Shown: positions 28,246 to 37,548, numbered from the stretch's first letter. The stretch: 64,000 nucleotides of DNA from Geomonas edaphica (GCF_004917075.1 NZ_SSYB01000003.1:124001-188000), one strand, 5' to 3'. Made by a program: numbers and translations. Notes: generated by a model from the letters alone, not told the origin.

Positions 28246-30240
28246 TCAAGTCAGCGCAAGCAGCAGCACCAGCGTGAGGAAGGTATAGAAGATGTAGATG
28301 TTCAGCCTGCCGTGCTGAAGCCTGCGCACCGGCGCGGCCTTCTCGAAGAGATACTCCAGGAAGGGAAGGTAGATCTTCTCCAGCGTGGTCTCGGGGACGT
28401 GGGTCGCTCGACTGGAAGCTCCCGGAAAAAGCCCCTGCACCTCTTCCCGATGCTCCTCCGGACGGAGCATCACGGAAAACCAGCGCACCACCGTGGAGCC
28501 AAACGATGACGCGGTGTATTGTATTCTCGGCGATGGCCTCAGATAACCGCACCCCCAGGTGGGGCCGACCTGCACCGGCAACTTGGCGGCGCTCCTGGCA
28601 AAGAAGACCCAGAGCAGGACGAGCAGCAGAATCAGCCCCAGTCCAAGCAAGGAAATCCAGTTGAATGGCACCAGGTTCCAGATCCCCTGCGAGGCGAGCG
28701 CACCCTGGTACTCAACTAGCGCCTCATTCAGAAGATGCCCGAAAAGCCCGGGGAAGAGCCCGATCAGCGCGCAGCACAAGGCAAGCACCCACATCGGCGC
28801 CAGCATCCCCCCCGCCGCTTCTTCCCCACCGTCATGCGCACTCGAGCGCGGCGCACCCAAGAAAACCACACCAAAGACCTTCACGAAACAGGCAACCGCC
28901 AGCCCCCCTACCAGCGCAAGTACCGGCGCGGCGAGCGCCGGAAGCAACCCGGCGACGCTGCCGGCGGTCCCGACGGCGCTGAAGGAGCCTAAATAGACCA
29001 TCAGCTCGCTCACGAAACCGTTCAGAGGCGGGAGTCCGCAGATCGCCACCGCCCCGACCAGGAAAAAGAGCGCCGTGTAGGGAAGCCGCCGCGAGACGCC
29101 ACCCAAGAGGTCGATCTCGCGGGTGTGCACGGCATGGATCACCGATCCCGCCGACAGGAAGAGCAGCGCCTTGAAAAGCGCGTGGTTCATCACGTGCAGC
29201 AGCGCCCCACCCGCTCCGAGCGCCACCAACGCAGGTCGTCCCTGGCTGTCGCCGATCAGGGCGATCCCCAATCCCATCATGATGATGCCGATGTTCTCGA
29301 TGCTGTGGTAGGCGAGAAGCCGTTTCAGGTCATGCTGTCCGATGGCGTAGACGACTCCGACAACGGCGGAGATGCAGCCAAGGAGCAGAACCAGCCCCCC
29401 CCACCAGACCGGCGGCGCCGCGAACCCTGAGAAGATGCGCATCATCCCGTAGATGCCGGTCTTCAGCACCAGCCCGGAAAGGATCGCGGAGATGTGGCTC
29501 GGCGCGTTGGCGTGGGCTGAGGGGAGCCAGATGTGCAGCGGCATCACGCCCGCCTTCATCCCGAAACCGACGAGGGCGGTGAGAAAGATACCGGTAGCGA
29601 CGGGCCCCGCGGCGGGGAGTGCCCCCTCGGCCGGGAAAAGGTAGGCGCCGGTCGCGGCGTTGATCAGCGAGAAGGTGGCGAAAAGCGCCAGCGCACCGAG
29701 ATGCGCCGTGATCAGGTAGAGCGTTCCCGCCTCGCGCACCTGCTCCTTCTCGTCTTCGGCGGTGAGGGCGAAGTAGGCCGCGAAGGCCATCACCTCCCAG
29801 GCCATGAGAAAAAGCATCATGCTCTTCGCGATGAAAAGCATGGTGAGCGACGCCCCGAGGAGTCCCAGGAAAAAGGCGAGCTTACCGCCGTGCGCCGGAT
29901 GGCGGTCGACGGGCCAGTAGGCGGCGCCGTAAACCGCGCTGCAGCCGATAATTGTATAGACTGGAAGCAGGAAGAAGGCGGAAAGGGGATCGACGCCGAT
30001 CTCAAGGTCGCCGAAAGGAAGCCCGGAGGGGAGCAAGAAGCTTCCGGGAACAGGGTGAACGAGGGCGAAGAGGGCGCCGGCAAGGCCTAGCAGGGAAGCG
30101 GCCACCATGAAGGCGACGCCGAACTTCTGGGCGGGACGCGACTCCTTCTGCAGCAGAAGCGGCACACCGGAGACGAGCTGGCAGCCACCGGCGAGCAACA
30201 ACAGTACAAGGGACGTCGCAGGCTCGCCGGAGAGGAACAT
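28246..30240 (-). CDS. HyfB/NuoL-like ion-translocating subunit, second paralogue
   Basis: A 664-residue membrane protein closely resembling the one at 22949-24925 along its whole length. It has FLMAWEVMAFAAYFALTAED, channel motif GFGMKAGVMPLHIWLPSAHA, RLLAYHSIENIGIIMMGLGI and the same C-terminal signature GPTWGCGYLRPSPRIQYTAS, followed by a final helix. It is not part of the six-gene operon. It lies beyond cbcSTU and is preceded at 2 bp by a PTS-EIIA/HTH gene. It could be an alternative distal ion-pump module for the Hyf-like complex, or pair with CbcSTU; both ideas are inference. Confidence 0.88.
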   Translation of the reverse strand: MFLSGEPATSLVLLLLAGGCQLVSGVPLLLQKESRPAQKFGVAFMVAASLLGLAGALFALVHPVPGSFLLPSGLPFGDLEIGVDPLSAFFLLPVYTIIGCSAVYGAAYWPVDRHPAHGGKLAFFLGLLGASLTMLFIAKSMMLFLMAWEVMAFAAYFALTAEDEKEQVREAGTLYLITAHLGALALFATFSLINAATGAYLFPAEGALPAAGPVATGIFLTALVGFGMKAGVMPLHIWLPSAHANAPSHISAILSGLVLKTGIYGMMRIFSGFAAPPVWWGGLVLLLGCISAVVGVVYAIGQHDLKRLLAYHSIENIGIIMMGLGIALIGDSQGRPALVALGAGGALLHVMNHALFKALLFLSAGSVIHAVHTREIDLLGGVSRRLPYTALFFLVGAVAICGLPPLNGFVSELMVYLGSFSAVGTAGSVAGLLPALAAPVLALVGGLAVACFVKVFGVVFLGAPRSSAHDGGEEAAGGMLAPMWVLALCCALIGLFPGLFGHLLNEALVEYQGALASQGIWNLVPFNWISLLGLGLILLLVLLWVFFARSAAKLPVQVGPTWGCGYLRPSPRIQYTASSFGSTVVRWFSVMLRPEEHREEVQGLFPGASSRATHVPETTLEKIYLPFLEYLFEKAAPVRRLQHGRLNIYIFYTFLTLVLLLALT

Positions 30241-30242
30241 GG

Positions 30243-30920
30243 TCAGCTCCTTTTGCCGCGCTCGCAGCGCCTTGCCGCCTCCATGATGGCCGCGGGATCA
30301 CAGGCAAGGTTCAGGGAGGCCCGGAATTCCTTGTCGTGCAGGGCGTAAGCGAGTCGTGAAAGCAGGTGCAGATGCACCTTAACTGTCGGACTGGTGATAA
30401 GGAAGAGGATGCGCACCGGGAGGCCGTCGAGGGCGCCGAAGTCGATGGGCTTTTCCAGGAAACAAAGCGTGACGGCGGGCAGCGGCTTGTTCTGCAGGAG
30501 AATGGGGTTGCGGACGTGCGGGATGGCGATGCCGTCGCCGATGGCGGTGGTGCCGAGGGCCTCGCGGGCCAGAAGCACCTGGAGCAGGAACTCCGGGTCC
30601 ATCTGCGGGGGAAGCGGCAGGAGGTTCACCATGTTGCGCAGCACGGAGAGCTTGTCGTCGCCGGCTACGCCGCAGTGCACACCGCCCGCCTCGAGCGCCT
30701 GGCTGAGCGTGGGGAGCTCGACATCGGCCTGCGCCGCCTCGAACAGCTCCGGCGGCACCTTGATACCGTGCTCGGTCGCCCACTCAAGCAGGTCCACCCG
30801 GTTGATCTGGAACGTGCCCCGCACCAGGGTGGCCGGCAGTTTATCCCTCTTGATCCACTTCATGACCGTGCTCTCGTCCTGATGCAGCAACGCGGCCACT
30901 TCCGAAGACTTCATCAACAT
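30243..30920 (-). CDS. HTH (excisionase/MerR-like) plus PTS EIIA (PtsN-type) regulator
   Basis: A 225-residue two-domain protein. The N-terminus (MKSSEVAALLHQDESTVMKW) is an excisionase/MerR-type helix-turn-helix. Residues about 75-215 are a fructose/nitrogen-type EIIA domain with the phospho-acceptor histidine in DGIAIPHVRNP and the LCFLEKPIDFGALDG and HLLSRLAYALHD segments. The start at 30920 is chosen because GGGGGAG lies six bases upstream. The stop is 2 bp before the HyfB-like gene, so the two form an operon. Phosphorylation by a nitrogen-type PTS could regulate expression or activity of the antiporter-like subunit (inference). Confidence 0.85.
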   Translation of the reverse strand: MLMKSSEVAALLHQDESTVMKWIKRDKLPATLVRGTFQINRVDLLEWATEHGIKVPPELFEAAQADVELPTLSQALEAGGVHCGVAGDDKLSVLRNMVNLLPLPPQMDPEFLLQVLLAREALGTTAIGDGIAIPHVRNPILLQNKPLPAVTLCFLEKPIDFGALDGLPVRILFLITSPTVKVHLHLLSRLAYALHDKEFRASLNLACDPAAIMEAARRCERGKRS

Positions 30921-31047
30921 CGGTTGCTCCCCCAAAGGTCCTGAAAACAGGGTAAGGTATAGCACCGTTAAGACAAAGATACAAGGTCGTTAATCTGGAA
31001 AAACTTGAATCGAACCGCCCCCTTGGGGCCATACGCGCGCGAGCGGT

Positions 31048-31083
31048 AAAAAGAAAGCCCCCGGATCACTCCGGGGGCTTTCT
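31048..31083 (-). terminator. Strong terminator after imcH
   Basis: GAAAGCCCCCGGA and TCCGGGGGCTTTC form a 13-bp stem with a TCAC loop. On the reverse strand it is followed by TTTTT, about 20 bp after the imcH stop. Confidence 0.85.
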
Positions 31084-31100
31084 GGTGCAGCCTTTAACTC

Positions 31101-32624
31101 TTATTTCTTGGCGTGTTGCTCGCCGCCCGGGACGTCCTGCCCGCCTGCGCTGTGGCAGTCGCTGCAGTTCGCCTTGAAGAGCTCGTCGCCGATGTCGACC
31201 GGGTGCACGAACTCACTGTGCTTACTTCCCTCCAGGATATTCTCCTGCTTCTGGCTAAGGACGGTGTGGCACATGTTGCAGTCCTTGGAGATCACCTTGC
31301 CGGTTGCCGTCTTGTGCTTGCCATCGTGGCAGCGGAAGCAACCCGGAGTGTAGAAGTGGCCGATGTGGTTCGGGTAGGTGTTCCAGCTAACCTTCATCGC
31401 CGGGAAGAAGTTCCTGGTGTAGATGTCCTGCACCACGGTCACCGCGTGGGCAATCTCCTTGGTCTTCTGCTTGGAGACGTTCGGGTAATTCTTCGCGTAG
31501 TACTCCGGCAGGTCCTTGGCGATGGTCGCCGTGGCCTCTTCCTTGTTCTTGTACGGCCTGGTGAGGATCTCGACCGCAGTCTTCTTCAGGTACGGCAGTG
31601 CGATGTCAATGCGCTTGGCGGCCAAGGCCTCGTCCATCTCCACACCCGGGGAGCGGTAGATGTGGGCCGGGCGGTTGTGGCAATCGAGGCAGTCCATGAC
31701 GCGTTTCTCAGCCTTGGCGACATCCGCCTTGGAGAGCGGCTTCTCGGTATTGAAATACTCGGTGATCGAGCCGTCCTTCTCCTTGACCGCGATGTACGGG
31801 ATGTCCAGACGCTGCCGGTCGGTCGCGATGTAGCGGACCTCCTGACCGATGTGCCAGTGGATCCCCTTGTTGTGCTGGCTCTTCGGTGTCCCGCCGATAT
31901 TGATCAGCATGTTGATCTCGCGGGGGGTGTTCTCCTCGTTCGGCGCATAGTGGTAGAACACCTTCTGGCGCCCGGCGTAGAACTTCTCCGGCCAGTGGCA
32001 GTGCTCGCAGGTGTCACGCGCCGGGCGGAGGTTGTCGATCGGGGTCTGGATGGTCTCAGGATAAGTGTGGAAGGCGACGGCGTAAAGCTGCCTCATCCCG
32101 GAGATCTTAGCCTTCACGTACCATGCGGCGCCCGGTCCCACGTGGCACTCGACGCATTTAACCTTGGCGTGCGGGGAGTTGGCCCATGCCACGTGCTCCG
32201 GCTCCATCACCTTGTGACAGAGCTCGCCGCAGAAGGTGGTCGACTCGGTGAACTCGTACCCCTTCAGCGAAGCGACGGATACGATGAGGACAAAACCGAT
32301 GCTGGCGACGACGAAGAAGATGAACAGATGGCGCTTGTGCGCATCGTTGAAGTCCACCCGCGGGAAGGGGGCGATGTCCTCTTCGGGATGCCTGCGCCTT
32401 TTCTCCCGCACGATGTAGGCCCCAAGCGGAACCAAAAGCAGGCCCACGATGAGCATGCCCGGGAAAAGGAAATAGGTCATCAGACCGAGGTAAGGCTTCT
32501 CGACGCCCGTGATCCCCTCGTACGAGAGGAAGCCGATGATCAGGCTGGTCGCGGTGACGGCGAGGATCATGCCGACCAGACTGATCAGGTTCCAGGCGTA
32601 GCCGGCATACTTTCTAAGTGCCAT
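31101..32624 (-). CDS. imcH: Seven-heme NapC/NirT-type inner-membrane cytochrome (ImcH)
   Basis: The 507-residue product has three transmembrane segments (about 10-33, 46-71 and 99-120) and then a periplasmic heme domain. The first heme site is an unusual CX3CH (CGELCH, 132-137), followed by six CXXCH sites at 157-161, 206-210, 312-316, 429-433, 449-453 and 487-491. Length, three membrane helices and seven hemes match ImcH of Geobacter, the inner-membrane quinol oxidase needed for reducing high-potential extracellular acceptors. It is flanked by a sigma-70 promoter with perfect -35 and a strong terminator, so it is monocistronic. AAGGAG precedes the ATG. Confidence 0.85.
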   Translation of the reverse strand: MALRKYAGYAWNLISLVGMILAVTATSLIIGFLSYEGITGVEKPYLGLMTYFLFPGMLIVGLLLVPLGAYIVREKRRRHPEEDIAPFPRVDFNDAHKRHLFIFFVVASIGFVLIVSVASLKGYEFTESTTFCGELCHKVMEPEHVAWANSPHAKVKCVECHVGPGAAWYVKAKISGMRQLYAVAFHTYPETIQTPIDNLRPARDTCEHCHWPEKFYAGRQKVFYHYAPNEENTPREINMLINIGGTPKSQHNKGIHWHIGQEVRYIATDRQRLDIPYIAVKEKDGSITEYFNTEKPLSKADVAKAEKRVMDCLDCHNRPAHIYRSPGVEMDEALAAKRIDIALPYLKKTAVEILTRPYKNKEEATATIAKDLPEYYAKNYPNVSKQKTKEIAHAVTVVQDIYTRNFFPAMKVSWNTYPNHIGHFYTPGCFRCHDGKHKTATGKVISKDCNMCHTVLSQKQENILEGSKHSEFVHPVDIGDELFKANCSDCHSAGGQDVPGGEQHAKK

Positions 32625-32673
32625 AGTGTCGTCTCCTTGCGTGTTTTCGTATGGTTAGCGAAAATAGGGCAGA

Positions 32674-32702
32674 ACCTTACTATCCGACATGACTTATGTC
32701 AA
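32674..32702 (-). promoter_or_regulatory. Sigma-70 promoter of imcH
   Basis: On the reverse strand TTGACA (32702-32697) is a perfect -35, followed after 17 bp by TAAGGT (32679-32674). The -35 is preceded by an eight-T tract (32708-32701) that could act as an UP-like element. The leader is about 45 nt. Confidence 0.55.
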
Positions 32703-32891
32703 AAAAAACTATGTTAATGTATACGCGAAACTTTAGAACAGCTATCTACAAAAAAGTCGCAGAAATCATGCGGGAAATACCACCAGCACAAGAGTAGCCT
32801 TTATCGTTTTAAAAAACGTCGTTATAATATCAGGAGATCTAATGGTATGCAAGCTTTTACTCATGAGGAGCCGAAACCGGCTCCGGCATAC

Positions 32892-33788
32892 CTACGACTC
32901 GTAGCCGAACTCCTTCAGCATGCGGCTGTTGTCGCTCCACTCGCCGCTCACCCGAACGAACAGTTCCAGGAAGACCTTGGCATCGAGCAGGCGTTCGATT
33001 TCCTGGCGCGACTGGGTACCGATCTTTTTGAGCATCTCCCCCCTGCGGCCGATGATGATCCCCTTCTGCGAGTCGCGCTCGACGTTGATGGTCGCCTGGA
33101 TGGCGACGACGCCGTTTTCACGCTCCTTGAAACTGTCCACCACGACGGCGACCGAGTACGGGACCTCGTCATGCGTCAGCCGGAAGATCTTCTCCCTGAC
33201 GATCTCGGCAACGATGAAGCGCTCCGGCACGTCGGTCAAGATGTCGTCCGGGAAATAGCAGGGCCCTTCAGGGAGAAGGCCATGCACCAGCTGCACGAGC
33301 TGCTCGACTCCGTCGCCGGTGCTCGCGGAAACCGGGATGATCTCCTTGAACGGGTAGGTGTCGCCGTAGATCCCCATGCGCTCCAGAAGCTCGCCCTTGG
33401 GGACCAGGTCGATCTTGTTCATCACGAGGATCACGGGCGCCTCCACGCCGGAAAGCACCTCCTTGATCATCCCCGCCTCCTTTTCCGGGTCGGCGGCGCC
33501 GTCCACGAGAAAGAGGATCAGGTCGACGCCCTGCACCGAGGAGAGTGCCTCGTCCACCATGAACTTGTTGAGACGGGTCTTTGCGCGATGGATGCCGGGG
33601 GTGTCGAGGAAGACGATCTGGCCGCCGGGTATGTTGTGGATGCCCTTGATCTGGTTGCGGGTGGTCTGCGGCTTGTCCGAGGTGATCATGAGCTTCTCAC
33701 CAAGGATGCGGTTTAACAGCGTGGATTTACCGACGTTCGGGCGCCCCACGATGGAGACGAAACCGGAACGGAACACCTGTTCAGACAT
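32892..33788 (-). CDS. era: GTPase Era
   Basis: A 298-residue ribosome-assembly GTPase that binds the 3' end of 16S rRNA. The G motifs are GRPNVGKST (P-loop), the switch segment PQTTRN, DTPGIH, and NKIDL. A C-terminal KH domain includes [20 protein letters not shown]. Length and motif order are standard. It is the last gene of the conserved rnc-radical SAM-era run on the reverse strand, linking RNA processing and ribosome maturation. Confidence 0.97.
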   Translation of the reverse strand: MSEQVFRSGFVSIVGRPNVGKSTLLNRILGEKLMITSDKPQTTRNQIKGIHNIPGGQIVFLDTPGIHRAKTRLNKFMVDEALSSVQGVDLILFLVDGAADPEKEAGMIKEVLSGVEAPVILVMNKIDLVPKGELLERMGIYGDTYPFKEIIPVSASTGDGVEQLVQLVHGLLPEGPCYFPDDILTDVPERFIVAEIVREKIFRLTHDEVPYSVAVVVDSFKERENGVVAIQATINVERDSQKGIIIGRRGEMLKKIGTQSRQEIERLLDAKVFLELFVRVSGEWSDNSRMLKEFGYES

Positions 33789-33925
33789 GCATAGCCCTCC
33801 TGGCTCTTATACGTAATTAGAAAGCGGTACAACATACGGGAAAAGGTTTAGCAAGGAAAGCTCTCTTTGCGTCCCCGGCAGGCGTCGGGGACACCGACAC
33901 AGTATACACCGAAGCGGCGCAATGC

Positions 33926-34978
33926 CTAGTGCTGCGGGTGTAGGTCCGGGCGACGGGCGTAACGCACCCCGCCTTGCCAGTTAAGAGAGATGAGCTGCGG
34001 GTCGAGTGCCGCGTCCTCATGAACCGAGGCGTCAACGCCGTGTTGCGCGCCAAGGCGCGCGAGGTTCCCCCTCTTCTGCCCGATGAGGTCGGAAACCCTG
34101 CCGCGCGGCGCACCGAAGGAGACGTGGCTTCCGGCCGGGACGCCTTCAAGAAGGGCGCACATGACGTCGAAGCAGATCTCGGAGGCGACGAGCTGCCCGA
34201 AGGCGGGATGGTAGGGGCCCGCGAGGAGCGTGCCGGGGCGCTCCAGCTCGGCCGTCGGCTGAAGCCCCATACGGATCACCGGGATACCGGCGCACGCGGC
34301 GGCGACAAGCATCTCCTTGCAGAGGATGACCGCATCCGGGAGTGCGAGCGGAGTGTAGGTGCCGCACCGGTAACGCTCGGCAAGTTCGGTCCCCTCTATG
34401 ACGAGGGTGGGATAGATGCGCAGGAAGGAGGGGCGAAGGGCGATGGCGACGCGCAGCGTGGCAAGCGAGCGCTCCCACGTGTCGCCGGGAAGCCCGGGCA
34501 TGAGCTGGATACCGACCGCGATGCCGGCTTCCTTCAGGGCCGCCACGGCAAGTTCCACTTCGGCGACCCCGTGGCCGCGCCCGGAAAAAAGGAGCACCTC
34601 GGGGTCCATCGATTGGACGCCGAGTTCGACGGTGGCGACGCCCCGCTCGCGCAGAAACCGTGCCCTCCCCGCATCCACCGCGTCGGGGCGCGTCGAAAGA
34701 CGGACCGAGGCGAGGATCCCGCACTCGAGAAGCGGCTGCAGAGGGGCGAGCAGCGCCTCCTGATCGGCCGGGGGGAGCGCCGTGAAGGTCCCGCCGTAAA
34801 AGGCGACCTCGAGGCTGCGCCCGGGGGCGCCGGCGCGGTACTCCTCGATGCGCGAGAGGAGCTCGGCCGGGGTGGGAAGGACGCCCCGCGCCCCCGCCAC
34901 CTTCTCCTGATCGCAAAAGACGCAGCGGTGCGGGCACCCAAGGTGCGGGATGAAGAAAGGGACGAACAGCGGCCTCAA
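33926..34978 (-). CDS. Radical SAM protein (Elp3/HemN-like)
   Basis: A 350-residue radical SAM enzyme. The cluster motif is CPHRCVFCDQ near residue 15 (CxxxCxxC), followed by EVAFYGGTFTALP (GGTF, SAM binding), the STRPDAVD strand, and ELGVQSMDPEVLLFSGRGHG. These are shared with Elp3-like and oxygen-independent coproporphyrinogen oxidase-like enzymes. The C-terminal part is distinct and has no second cluster motif. It starts inside the rnc stop (4-bp overlap) and is followed by era, an arrangement I recall as common in Geobacter. The substrate is unknown. Confidence 0.88.
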   Translation of the reverse strand: MRPLFVPFFIPHLGCPHRCVFCDQEKVAGARGVLPTPAELLSRIEEYRAGAPGRSLEVAFYGGTFTALPPADQEALLAPLQPLLECGILASVRLSTRPDAVDAGRARFLRERGVATVELGVQSMDPEVLLFSGRGHGVAEVELAVAALKEAGIAVGIQLMPGLPGDTWERSLATLRVAIALRPSFLRIYPTLVIEGTELAERYRCGTYTPLALPDAVILCKEMLVAAACAGIPVIRMGLQPTAELERPGTLLAGPYHPAFGQLVASEICFDVMCALLEGVPAGSHVSFGAPRGRVSDLIGQKRGNLARLGAQHGVDASVHEDAALDPQLISLNWQGGVRYARRPDLHPQH

Positions 34979-35685
34979 GGCTTCCCCTTGAGAAGCTGCA
35001 TCGCGGCGCGGGCCGCATCCTGCTCGGCCTCCTTCTTGGTGCGCCCCACCCCTTCCCCCATGAGCTCTTCGCCGATGTACACCTCGACGCTGAAGCTCCG
35101 GTCGTGGTCTGGGCCGCTCGCCTGTTTCAGCTGGTAACGCGGCAGTTCGCCGCGAAGAAGCCGGGCGCGCTCCTGCAGTTCGGTCTTGGCGTCCCGTCCG
35201 CTCAGGATCTCGGGACAGGAGAGAAGCGGCTCGAAGAGCCCGTGCACGACGGCGCGCACCGCGTCGATGCCGCCGTCGAGATAGACCGCGGCGAGAAGGG
35301 CCTCGAAGGCGTCGGCCAAGAGCGAGCGCTTCTCACGCCCGCCCCCCTTCTCCTCCCCTTTGCCAAGGCGCAGCGACGCGCCGAGCTCAAGGCTCCCGGC
35401 GATGCGGGCGAGGCTCACCTCGTCCACGAGCGCCGCGCGCATCTTGGTGAGTTCCCCTTCCCTGCTTTGCGGAAAACGCACGAGCAGCAGGTCCGAGAGG
35501 AGAAAATCAAGCACGGCGTCGCCGAAAAACTCCAGGCGCTGGTTGTCCTTGCCGCCCGCCTCGTTCACGTAGGTGCGGTGGGTGAGCGCCTCTTCCAGAA
35601 GTTCGCGCTTGGCGAACCGGTAGTTCAGCCGTTGCTCCACTCTTTGCATCTTGTCTTCCCGTATCTCGCTCATGATAAAGCCCAC
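34975..35685 (-). CDS. rnc: Ribonuclease III
   Basis: RNase III cleaves double-stranded RNA in rRNA maturation and mRNA decay. The catalytic signature NQRLEFFGDAVLDFLLSD holds the metal-binding glutamate and aspartate, with the second acidic pair in LLADAFEALLAAVYLDGG. A C-terminal double-stranded RNA binding domain carries EVYIGEELMGEGVGRTKKEA. The GTG at 35685 is chosen because AAGGAG lies four bases upstream; the ATG at 35673 also fits the family start but its ribosome binding site would be 16 bases away. It overlaps the next gene by 4 bp. Confidence 0.95.
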   Translation of the reverse strand: MGFIMSEIREDKMQRVEQRLNYRFAKRELLEEALTHRTYVNEAGGKDNQRLEFFGDAVLDFLLSDLLLVRFPQSREGELTKMRAALVDEVSLARIAGSLELGASLRLGKGEEKGGGREKRSLLADAFEALLAAVYLDGGIDAVRAVVHGLFEPLLSCPEILSGRDAKTELQERARLLRGELPRYQLKQASGPDHDRSFSVEVYIGEELMGEGVGRTKKEAEQDAARAAMQLLKGKP

Positions 35686-35855
35686 GTTTCTCCTTAATTT
35701 GAGGCAACTATAGTCAAAGGTCTTCGGCATGGCAATAAGGTTCTATGCGCGTGACTCAGGCGGGGTGATGGACCGGCGCCGGCAACGGTCACGGCAAGTC
35801 CGCGCCAGAGGCGGCAGGAAGCGGCGCAAAGCGGCTCGGGAAGGGCATTTAAATC

Positions 35856-35884
35856 TTGCATAATGATCACCCCTCCCATATAAT
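35856..35884 (+). promoter_or_regulatory. Sigma-70 promoter of the tmk operon
   Basis: TTGCAT (35856-35861), 17-bp spacer, then perfect TATAAT (35879-35884). The expected transcript start is near 35891, about 29 bp before the tmk ATG. Confidence 0.65.
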
Positions 35885-35919
35885 TCAGTGATTTTATAAG
35901 AGATCATGAGACCGGTGAC

Positions 35920-36582
35920 ATGGGCTTTTTCATTACATTTGAAGGCGTTGAAGGGTGCGGTAAAACGACCCAACTGAGGCTCCTGAAGGAGCGTCTCCAG
36001 GCTGCGGGAGAGAAGGTGGTCGCGACGCGCGAACCGGGCGGCTGTCCGATCGCGGACCAGATGCGCGCCATCCTGCTCGATGCCAAGAACAGCGCCATCA
36101 CCCCGCTTGCCGAACTCCTTCTTTACGCGGCGGCGCGTGCACAGCACGTTCAAGAGGTGATCGCCCCGGCGCTTAAGCGCGGCGAGACGGTCCTTTGCGA
36201 CCGCTTCACCGACGCGACGCTCGCCTACCAGGGGCATGGGCGTGAGCTCGACCTCGCCGTGATCGGGCAGTTGAACGGTCTCGCGACGGCCGGCGTTCAG
36301 CCGGCGCTCACCGTGCTCATCGACTGCCCGGTGGAGATCGGGCTTGCCCGCGCGCTCTCCCGCATCGAGGCCACCACCGGCGCGCGCGAGGAGCGCTTCG
36401 AGCTGGAATCGGTGCGTTTCCACGAGCGGGTGCGCGCGGGGTACCTCGCCTTGGCCGCCGCGCAGCCCGAGCGTTTCGTGATCGTGGACGGCTCCGGCGA
36501 CGTGGCCGCCACCGAGAAACGGATGCTGGCCGCGCTGGCCAAGCGCCTTCCCGCGGCAGCCCAAGCGGCGCTCGGGGCGTAG
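35920..36582 (+). CDS. tmk: Thymidylate kinase
   Basis: A 220-residue kinase converting dTMP to dTDP. The P-loop is FEGVEGCGKTTQ, then the TREPGG segment, the DRF motif in LCDRFTDATLAYQGHGRELD, and the lid region ARALSRIEATTGAREERFE. These place it as a bacterial TMPK with a lid arginine. It is the first gene of a run tmk-holB-PSP1-metG. The ribosome binding site is weak (GGTG). Confidence 0.95.
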   Translation: MGFFITFEGVEGCGKTTQLRLLKERLQAAGEKVVATREPGGCPIADQMRAILLDAKNSAITPLAELLLYAAARAQHVQEVIAPALKRGETVLCDRFTDATLAYQGHGRELDLAVIGQLNGLATAGVQPALTVLIDCPVEIGLARALSRIEATTGAREERFELESVRFHERVRAGYLALAAAQPERFVIVDGSGDVAATEKRMLAALAKRLPAAAQAALGA

Positions 36583-36585
36583 CCG

Positions 36586-37548
36586 ATGCCCTTTTCCGAG
36601 ATCATAGGGCAGGACCGGGCCATCTCGGTGCTGAAGCGCTCCATCGCGCTGGATCGGGTGGCGCACGCCTACCTCTTCTCCGGCATCGAGGGATGCGGCA
36701 AGAAAAAGACGGCCCTTGCCATGGTGCAGGCCGTCTTCTGCGGCAAGGAGGACGCCTGCGGCGTCTGCCCCTCCTGCAGGAAGATCGCAAACGGCCAGCA
36801 CCCGGACCTCCATACCCTTGAGCCGGACGGCGCCTTCATAAAGATCGACCAGATCCGCGAGCTGCAAAAGGAACTCGCCTACCGCCCCTTCGAAGCGCCC
36901 AAGAAGGCGTGCATCATCGACGGGGCCGAGAAGCTGAACCTCTCTTCGGGGAACGCCCTTTTGAAGACCCTGGAGGAGCCGCCGGGCAACGCGCTGATGA
37001 TCCTCATCACCGCCGAGCGCTCCGCGGTCCTGCAGACGATACTCTCCCGCTGCCAGACGCTCGACTTCCAGCCGTTGCCGGCCGAGATGGTCGAGGCGCG
37101 GCTTTTGCGCGAGCAATTCCCGGCCGAGGCCGCCCGCGTCGCCGCCTCCCTTTCCGGCGGCAGCCTGAAGCGTGCGGTGGAAGTCGCTACCGACGGCGTG
37201 CTAGAGGGACGGGTGAACTTCCTGGAGCGGGTGCTTGCGCTGAACTTGAAAGACGTGAACGCGCTTTTCGCCGCGGCTGAGGAGTTCGCCGCCGACAAGG
37301 AGGGGCTCCCGGGTTTTCTCGAGCTGCTCCTCTCCTTTCTGCGCGACGTGCTCATCTACCGCTCCACCCCGGAGGCGCTTGCCAATTCGGACCTCGCGCA
37401 CCTGGTGGCCCGTGAGGCGGAGCGCAGCCCGCAGCAGCGCATCATTGACCTGATCGAGCAACTGGTCGCCACGCGCCGGATGCTCGTTCGCAACGTGAAC
37501 GCGAGGCTCGCCCTCGAGGTCTTCTTCATGCGCCTGGCGGAGCGGTAA
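36586..37548 (+). CDS. holB: DNA polymerase III delta-prime subunit
   Basis: The 320-residue clamp-loader subunit has an AAA+ fold with the modified P-loop FSGIEGCGKKKTALAM, a zinc-binding set of cysteines (CGKEDACGVCPSC), the sensor region LKTLEEPPGNALMILITAE and the SRC arginine-finger motif (TILSRCQTLDFQPLP). It follows tmk by 3 bp, a pairing conserved widely. It loads the beta clamp together with the tau and delta subunits. Confidence 0.93.
   Translation: MPFSEIIGQDRAISVLKRSIALDRVAHAYLFSGIEGCGKKKTALAMVQAVFCGKEDACGVCPSCRKIANGQHPDLHTLEPDGAFIKIDQIRELQKELAYRPFEAPKKACIIDGAEKLNLSSGNALLKTLEEPPGNALMILITAERSAVLQTILSRCQTLDFQPLPAEMVEARLLREQFPAEAARVAASLSGGSLKRAVEVATDGVLEGRVNFLERVLALNLKDVNALFAAAEEFAADKEGLPGFLELLLSFLRDVLIYRSTPEALANSDLAHLVAREAERSPQQRIIDLIEQLVATRRMLVRNVNARLALEVFFMRLAER

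Noticed and set aside
35743-37116. A long reverse-strand open frame opposite tmk and holB
   Set aside because: It is antisense to two well-identified genes, has no recognisable family, and reflects the GC-rich third-position pattern of those genes.
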